A stretch of 64,000 nt of DNA from Vibrio marinisediminis (GTDB lineage: Bacteria; Pseudomonadota; Gammaproteobacteria; Enterobacterales; Vibrionaceae): positions 124,001 to 188,000 of the forward strand of contig NZ_JACFYF010000004.1 in NCBI RefSeq assembly GCF_014050145.1, written 5' to 3'. The notes under the pieces are model-generated. The model ran no database searches. It worked only from the letters and a program-made list of their open reading frames with translations, and had not been told where the DNA came from. Of this stretch, positions 58,922 to 64,000 are shown in pieces (position 1 is the first letter of the stretch; each line of letters opens with the position of its first letter). The position numbers and the translations under genes were made by a program.

Positions 58922-59817
58922 TGACAGTATTAACAGGTATTTTCACCGTTTTAACCACGCCATTTAATGATAAAGGCGAGATTGACTTCGCAACACTGGC
59001 GCAGCAAATCAATTACCAAATCGATGCAGGTATTCATGGCTTGCTTTTGTGTGGTGCTACTGGCGAATACTCCACTATGTCAGTTGATGAGCGCAAAGCC
59101 ATTGTTGAAGCAGGAGCCGAAGTGATTGCAGGTCGAGTTCCGTTTGTTGTTGGCACTATCAGTATGGACCCCCGAGAGACAGTTGCATTGTCTAATCATG
59201 CTCATGATCATGGCGCGGCATGTATGATGATTCTGTCACCACCGACGTCAGGTTGTGATATGGATGAGGTATTTGAATTCTACAAATACATCAGTGATAA
59301 CTCTTACGCCAATGTGATGATCTATAACAACCCATATAGTTCGGGGATTGATATTGATGTGGATACGATCGTTAAAGTGGCCAAGCTACCGAGAGTGATT
59401 GCTATTAAAGAGTCGTCAGGCAATATTCGCCGTCAAACCGAGATCCGCGCTCGTACTAACGCTGAACAGTTTACGATTTTCTGTGGCTGGGAAGATATGG
59501 TATTTGAGTCTTTTACTCTTGGCACTAGAGCATGGATTTCAATGAGCGCAAACTTTGCTCCGCGAGCTGTGGTGAAGCTATATGATTACATCATGTCAGG
59601 AGAGACAGACAAGGCGTGGGCTCAGTATCAACAGATCCAACCATTCTGTGCGTTCCTTGAAGAGGGGAAACCCGCACAGATCTGTAAATACAGTTTATAC
59701 AAGCTTGGGTTAAACGAGCGTCATTCTGCTTGTCGTCCGCCAAGATTACCGCTTAGTGATGCTCAACGGCAGCTACTGGACCAAATGCTAGAGCAGCAGC
59801 GTCATGTTTTAGGTTAA
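58921..59817 (+). CDS. DapA/NAL-superfamily lyase or deaminase
   Basis: A 298-residue class I aldolase-type TIM barrel. The Schiff-base lysine lies in VIAIKESSGNIRR (about residue 161), the conserved tyrosine in MIYNNPYSSG (about 135), and the GATGEYSTMSVDER motif near 43-56. Members include dihydrodipicolinate synthase, N-acetylneuraminate lyase and the pyrroline-4-hydroxy-2-carboxylate deaminase of hydroxyproline breakdown. Its place right after AcnX genes favours a catabolic role over lysine synthesis. The ATG overlaps the preceding stop (TAATG). It is followed by the ERIC element. Confidence 0.85.
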   Translation: MTVLTGIFTVLTTPFNDKGEIDFATLAQQINYQIDAGIHGLLLCGATGEYSTMSVDERKAIVEAGAEVIAGRVPFVVGTISMDPRETVALSNHAHDHGAACMMILSPPTSGCDMDEVFEFYKYISDNSYANVMIYNNPYSSGIDIDVDTIVKVAKLPRVIAIKESSGNIRRQTEIRARTNAEQFTIFCGWEDMVFESFTLGTRAWISMSANFAPRAVVKLYDYIMSGETDKAWAQYQQIQPFCAFLEEGKPAQICKYSLYKLGLNERHSACRPPRLPLSDAQRQLLDQMLEQQRHVLG

Positions 59818-59824
59818 GGTCTAT

Positions 59825-59952
59825 TATACCCGTCCTACTTGAAGTTGCAGAGGTGTTGGCATCGCTTCTTCCCCCCAATCAACTAGTTTATCTAGGCTCA
59901 TGGGGATTCTCGCGCTTGCCACCTACCTGCATCTTCAAGTAATTTGGGTATA
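59825..59952. repeat. ERIC-type intergenic repeat, 128 bp
   Basis: The element begins TATACCC and ends GGGTATA, with imperfect inverted arms including ACTTGAAGTTGCAG and CTGCATCTTCAAGT. The centre (AGAATCCCCATGAGCC on the minus strand) matches the core of the enterobacterial repetitive intergenic consensus. Length is about the usual 127 bases. It lies between convergent genes. Confidence 0.8.
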
Positions 59953-59966
59953 CTTCCCACAAACGA

Positions 59967-59990
59967 AAAGGTCACCATTTGGTGACCTTT
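59967..59990. terminator. Terminator between the AcnX operon and dsdC
   Basis: A perfect 10-base stem AAAGGTCACC/GGTGACCTTT with an ATTT loop, just beyond the dsdC stop. It fits convergent termination. Confidence 0.75.
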
Positions 59991-59997
59991 CTTAAAT

Positions 59998-60954
59998 TTA
60001 TCGGATATTCGCAGTATCGGTATCTATGCCTTCTCTCAACCATTCTATAAAGAGTGCCAGTTTTCGTGAGTGCTTCTTGTTTGGTGTGACCAAATAGTAT
60101 TTTTGCTGGCAGGTGACTTCTGTATTTGGAAATGGAGCGACGAGCTCACCTGAATCCAATCGTTTCTTGATTAGGTTATAACGCCCCATAGCAATTCCCG
60201 CGTGGTTCATTGCTGCGATAACCGCCAAATCAGAACGATCAAAAGCGATACTGGAGATATGGTCGATGGAAGGGAGTTGGTTTGCTCTTGCCCATACAGC
60301 CCATTCGTCATGGTGTGAGTTGTAATCCCACGCTTGGTTATCGTGTAGTAATGTGGTGTTGATGAGGTTTTCAGGCTTATTGAACAAGAAGTGCTGCTGG
60401 GCATATTGCTCAGTGCAGACGGGAATATTGGTTTCATTCATGATCTCTTGGCTCCAGACATTGTCTGGTTGTCCTTCATCAAAATAAATAGCGGCATCAA
60501 TTCCGAAACCTTGGAAGTTAATATTCTCATTGCCAGTGAGTAGTTTTAATTCAATAAAAGGGTAACGCTGGTTAAATTCGTACAATCTCGGTACTAGCCA
60601 GCATTGTGCAAATGAAGGGCGAGAGTAAATCGTCAAACTGCCTGAGACATCACCACTTTTTACATCCAATATCTCTTGGTTTATCTCATTCAAACTACGC
60701 GTCAATGATTGGTAAATGCGTTCGCCTTCTTCGGTTAAGGTGATCTTTCTATGCGTGCGATGAAACAGTTCTATTCCAAGCTCCAGTTCAAGCTTGTTGA
60801 TTCGATGGGAGATGGCACTCGGCGTCATTGATAGCTCATCAGCAGCCAGCGAAAAAGAAGAGTGGCGAGCAGCGACTTCAAAGGTATGCAGTTTTGATAG
60901 CTGAAAGCTATTAATGCGCTCATTACGAGTGAATATATTATCTTTTGTATACAT
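59998..60954 (-). CDS. dsdC: D-serine-responsive LysR regulator DsdC
   Basis: A 318-residue LysR-type activator. The HTH region (SKLHTFEVAARHSSFSLAADELSMTPSAISHRI) and the distinctive C-terminus TDTANIR match E. coli DsdC, which activates dsdXA in response to D-serine. Other shared segments are SGSLTIYSRPSFAQCWLVPRL and FDRSDLAVIAAMNHAGIAMGR. I favour the ATG at 60954; a GTG at 60981 is in frame. It diverges from dsdX over about 220 bases, which must contain the DsdC site. Confidence 0.93.
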   Translation of the reverse strand: MYTKDNIFTRNERINSFQLSKLHTFEVAARHSSFSLAADELSMTPSAISHRINKLELELGIELFHRTHRKITLTEEGERIYQSLTRSLNEINQEILDVKSGDVSGSLTIYSRPSFAQCWLVPRLYEFNQRYPFIELKLLTGNENINFQGFGIDAAIYFDEGQPDNVWSQEIMNETNIPVCTEQYAQQHFLFNKPENLINTTLLHDNQAWDYNSHHDEWAVWARANQLPSIDHISSIAFDRSDLAVIAAMNHAGIAMGRYNLIKKRLDSGELVAPFPNTEVTCQQKYYLVTPNKKHSRKLALFIEWLREGIDTDTANIR

Positions 60955-61176
60955 TATTTTTGTTTGATCCGCTGAATTCACCTGATATTAGAGCTTGGCA
61001 TTATAGGCTTTAGGGTGAAATTTAATTAACCATAAGTCACTAAATATGAAAAATAGCGGTGAGATCACGCATTTGTTTTAATCTAGTTCATGTGAAGGTG
61101 AGTATTGATCGTTTGTCACTGAAGGGGATTCTTCGTTTAATTGACCGCAAATAAAACAACAAAATAAGGTCTGAAC

Positions 61177-62514
61177 ATGGAGTCACAACTTTGGGTCATC
61201 ATGACCCTACTTTCCAGTATCCTCTTGATCGTATTCTCGATCGTGAAATTTAAACTACACCCATTCCTAGCTTTGCTGATGGCGAGTTTCTATGTGGGTG
61301 GCATGATGGGCATGCAACCGCTAGAGATGGTGAGTGCCATTGAAGGTGGTATTGGCGGTACGCTTGGCTTCCTTGCTGCGGTGATTGGTCTTGGTACTAT
61401 CCTAGGCAAAATGATGGAAGTGTCTGGTGCAGCAGAGCGTATTGGCATCACGCTACAAAAAATCCGTTGGCTATCTCCAGAAGTGATCATGGTTCTGGTT
61501 GGTTTAGTGTGCGGTATTACCCTTTTTGTCGAAGTGGGAGTGGTACTGCTTATCCCACTAGCCTTTTCTATTGCTAAGAAAACCAATACATCATTACTTA
61601 ATCTCGCTATTCCGTTATGTACGGCTTTAATGGCGGTGCACTGTATCGTACCTCCGCACCCAGCGGCGCTATTTGTGACTAATGAATTGGGTGCAGATAT
61701 TGGTTCAGTCATTGTCTATGGATTGTTGATTGGTTTAGTTGCGTCATTAGTGGGTGGTCCACTTTTCCTCAAGGTCATTGGTGCACACTTACCATTTAAA
61801 TCTGTACCGAGTGAATTCACTTCGCTTGAAGTAAAGAATGAAGACGAACTGCCGTCACTAGCTGCAACGCTATTTACCGTTCTACTGCCAATTGGTTTGA
61901 TGCTGTTGAAGACAACTGCCGAGCTAAATATGGATCATGGTAGCGCGCTATACACCGCGTTGGAATTCATCGGTAACCCTATTACTGCAATGTTCATCGC
62001 CGCGTTTGTTGCCTACTACATGCTGGGTATTAAGCAAAATATGGGCATGGCAACACTACTCGAAAAAACCGAAGGTGCGTTTTCGTCGATTGCTAATATC
62101 TTGCTGATTATTGGTGCTGGTGGCGCATTTAATGGTGTCTTAAAAGCCAGTGGTCTGGCAGATGTCTTAGCCCAGCTTCTCTCTAATCTTGATATGCATC
62201 CAATCCTATTGGCATGGCTAGTCGCCATCATTCTGCACGCTGCTGTCGGCTCGGCAACGGTTGCCATGATGGGCGCAACAGCCATTGTTGCACCAATGAT
62301 GTCGCTCTACCCAGATGTTAGCCCTGAAATTATTACATTAGCGATCGGTTCTGGTGCGATTGGCTGCACCATCGTCACAGATTCTCTATTCTGGTTGGTG
62401 AAGCAGTATTGCGGCGCCACCATGACTGAAACTTTTAAGTATTATACGACAGCAACATTCATAGCTTCATTCGTAGCCTTAGCAGGCACATTCCTTCTGT
62501 CGTACGTGGTTTAA
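61177..62514 (+). CDS. dsdX: D-serine transporter DsdX (GntP family)
   Basis: A 445-residue inner-membrane permease with about twelve helices. It is very similar to E. coli DsdX along its length: FLALLMASFYVGGMMGM, AAVIGLGTILGKMMEVSGAA, CGITLFVEVGVVLLIPLAFS, HCIVPPHPAALFV and FWLVKQYCGATMTETFKYY. It imports D-serine for DsdA. AAGGTCTGAAC precedes the ATG. dsdA follows after 17 bases. Confidence 0.95.
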   Translation: MESQLWVIMTLLSSILLIVFSIVKFKLHPFLALLMASFYVGGMMGMQPLEMVSAIEGGIGGTLGFLAAVIGLGTILGKMMEVSGAAERIGITLQKIRWLSPEVIMVLVGLVCGITLFVEVGVVLLIPLAFSIAKKTNTSLLNLAIPLCTALMAVHCIVPPHPAALFVTNELGADIGSVIVYGLLIGLVASLVGGPLFLKVIGAHLPFKSVPSEFTSLEVKNEDELPSLAATLFTVLLPIGLMLLKTTAELNMDHGSALYTALEFIGNPITAMFIAAFVAYYMLGIKQNMGMATLLEKTEGAFSSIANILLIIGAGGAFNGVLKASGLADVLAQLLSNLDMHPILLAWLVAIILHAAVGSATVAMMGATAIVAPMMSLYPDVSPEIITLAIGSGAIGCTIVTDSLFWLVKQYCGATMTETFKYYTTATFIASFVALAGTFLLSYVV

Positions 62515-62531
62515 ACGAAGGTAACTAAAAA

Positions 62532-63863
62532 ATGACTACATTAGATATACAAAAACTGACGACTGATTTTCCACTAGTAAACAAGATGATTGCACTGGAA
62601 GAAATCAGCTGGTTTAACCCAAACATCACTAGCTTGGAAGAGGCGTTACCTTATGTTGGTCTAGGAAAAAGCAATATTGAGGATGCGAGTCAGCGTTTAA
62701 GCCGCTTTGCTCCGTACTTGGTGAAAGCTTTTCCTGAAACGGCAGCGACGAATGGCATTATCGAATCTGAAGTATTCGAGATCAGCAACATGAAAGCGAG
62801 TCTAGAGCAGCAGTTTGGCACTCCAATCACTGGTCGTCTGATGCTTAAAAAAGATAGCCACCTGCCTATTTCTGGTTCCATCAAGGCTCGTGGTGGTATT
62901 TATGAAGTATTAACGCACGCTGAGAAACTGGCCATAGAAGCGGGTTTGCTGACCCAATCAGATGATTACAGCAAACTGTTTAGTGAAGAGTTTAATCAGT
63001 TCTTTAGTCAATACAGCATTGCTGTGGGTTCTACCGGTAACCTAGGTATGTCAATTGGTATCATGAGCGCCAAACTGGGCTTTGCGGTATCGGTTCATAT
63101 GTCGGCTGATGCGCGTGAATGGAAGAAAAACAAACTGCGTTCTCATGGCGTTAATGTTGTGGAATACGAGCAAGATTACGGCGTAGCGGTAGAGCAGGGT
63201 CGTAAAGAAGCAGAAAAAGATCCAATGTGTTTCTTTATCGATGATGAAAATTCTCAAACGCTGTTCCTTGGTTACTCGGTTGCGGGCGAGCGCTTGAAAA
63301 AGCAGTTTGAAGAGCAAGGTATCTTAGTTGATGAGAACCACCCATTGTTTGTTTACTTACCTTGTGGTGTGGGTGGTGGTCCTGGTGGTGTCGCCTTTGG
63401 TTTGAAGATGGCGTTTGGTGATAACGTCCACTGTATCTTTGCTGAGCCAACTCATTCACCGTGTATGTTACTGGGCGTGCATACTGGCTTGCACGATGAA
63501 GTGTCTGTACAAGAAATTGGTATTGATAACATCACAGCAGCAGATGGCTTAGCGGTAGGTCGTGCATCAGGCTTTGTTGGTCGCGCAATGGAGCGCTTAC
63601 TTGATGGCTATTACACCATGACTGATGAAGCAATGTATCTGCAATTGGGTATCTTGAATCAGCAAGAAGGCATTAAGTTAGAGCCATCAGCACTGGCAGG
63701 TATGATGGGCGCGGTTGTGGTATCAAAAGATCAACCATACCAAGTGCGTATGCAGTTTGATGAGACGAAAATGCAAAACGCAACGCACTTAGTTTGGGCA
63801 ACGGGCGGCGGCATGGTGCCAGAACTAGAGATGAACTCTTACCTAGAGAAGTCAGGCATTTAA
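62532..63863 (+). CDS. dsdA: D-serine dehydratase DsdA
   Basis: A 443-residue PLP enzyme that deaminates D-serine to pyruvate and ammonia, both for growth and detoxification. The PLP lysine lies in [15 protein letters not shown] (about residue 118), the phosphate-binding loop is [10 protein letters not shown], and [12 protein letters not shown] is the fold-type II signature. Length matches the E. coli enzyme. It ends the dsdXA operon. Confidence 0.96.
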   Translation: MTTLDIQKLTTDFPLVNKMIALEEISWFNPNITSLEEALPYVGLGKSNIEDASQRLSRFAPYLVKAFPETAATNGIIESEVFEISNMKASLEQQFGTPITGRLMLKKDSHLPISGSIKARGGIYEVLTHAEKLAIEAGLLTQSDDYSKLFSEEFNQFFSQYSIAVGSTGNLGMSIGIMSAKLGFAVSVHMSADAREWKKNKLRSHGVNVVEYEQDYGVAVEQGRKEAEKDPMCFFIDDENSQTLFLGYSVAGERLKKQFEEQGILVDENHPLFVYLPCGVGGGPGGVAFGLKMAFGDNVHCIFAEPTHSPCMLLGVHTGLHDEVSVQEIGIDNITAADGLAVGRASGFVGRAMERLLDGYYTMTDEAMYLQLGILNQQEGIKLEPSALAGMMGAVVVSKDQPYQVRMQFDETKMQNATHLVWATGGGMVPELEMNSYLEKSGI

Positions 63864-63918
63864 TTGTTGGTGGCTTTCTTAAGTTAATTCATTGGGGAAA
63901 GCAAAACCTGCATGTGAT

Positions 63919-63945
63919 AAGGCGAGCCGCAAGGTTCGCCTTTTT
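63919..63945 (+). terminator. dsdXA terminator
   Basis: The stem AAGGCGAGCC/GGTTCGCCTT with a GCAA loop and one G-T pair, followed by five T residues. The last 55 bases of the window contain no assignable feature. Confidence 0.85.
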
Positions 63946-64000
63946 GCTTTTATCGAATTATTGTGGTGGCAGTTGTATGAGAGAGGCTATGAATACCTCA

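Noticed and set aside
61290-61712. 140-codon minus-strand open frame opposite dsdX
   Set aside because: Antisense to dsdX and rich in Thr/Ser/Pro/Ile as expected of a shadow frame.

Overview
The window reads as a chromosomal segment of a marine gammaproteobacterium of the genus Vibrio (or a close relative). Supporting this are the MukB condensin, monomeric NADP isocitrate dehydrogenase, cspD/clpS/clpA block, torECA operon, ruvCAB, cydABX-ybgE followed by ybgC-tolQRAB-pal-cpoB and nadA, together with an ERIC-type repeat and moderate GC content. The assignment rests on gene content and protein resemblance only; no search was run.

Layout. 1-3900: 3' part of mukB. 3957-4723: small HTH regulator plus DUF2975 membrane protein behind a perfect 31-bp palindrome. 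4889-8130: three-gene operon of a retropepsin-like lipoprotein, an inactive-transglutaminase/7TM protein and an ATP-grasp ligase. 8425-11186: tRNA-modification genes cmoA-cmoB and a DUF72 gene. 11553-17989: aspS, a secreted YARHG protein, rluE and icd. 18065-21380: cspD diverging from clpS-clpA. 21440-24325: a LysR/SDR/YdcF-like operon diverging from a PACE efflux gene. 24384-27075: TIGR02647 protein, formate channel focA, and a fetB-like permease without its ATPase. 27516-31417: torE-torC-torA (TMAO respiration) behind a consensus CRP box. 31593-35631: a GH36-like glycosidase, then ruvC-ruvA-ruvB. 36163-39312: cydA-cydB-cydX-ybgE behind two FNR-type boxes. 39455-44800: ybgC-tolQ-tolR-tolA-tolB-pal-cpoB. 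44988-46049: nadA. 46204-49348: two unrecognised genes in a tight operon. 49676-53894: K+ channel with RCK domain, YecA-family protein and a LuxQ-like hybrid kinase. 54128-54803: alaE and tRNA-Ser(GGA). 55684-59817: transporter / two-subunit aconitase X / DapA-like operon. 59954-63863: dsdC diverging from dsdX-dsdA.

How the parts fit together. Much of the window is housekeeping: chromosome organisation, Holliday junction processing, envelope integrity, NAD synthesis and tRNA/rRNA modification. A second theme is respiration at low oxygen: cytochrome bd, TMAO reductase and the formate channel. The third is amino-acid-type carbon use after tRNA-Ser, where D-serine deamination sits beside an operon whose chemistry fits hydroxyproline-like or betaine-like substrates but whose substrate is not fixed by the sequence.

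The best candidates for something undescribed are the unknown gene pair at 46204-49348, the four-gene catabolic operon at 55684-59817, a run of small inverted repeats after tRNA-Ser, the retropepsin/7TM/ATP-grasp trio, and a pair of inverted consensus DnaA boxes at 26225-26247. I found no CRISPR array, prophage, integron, intact insertion sequence or recognised defence system.
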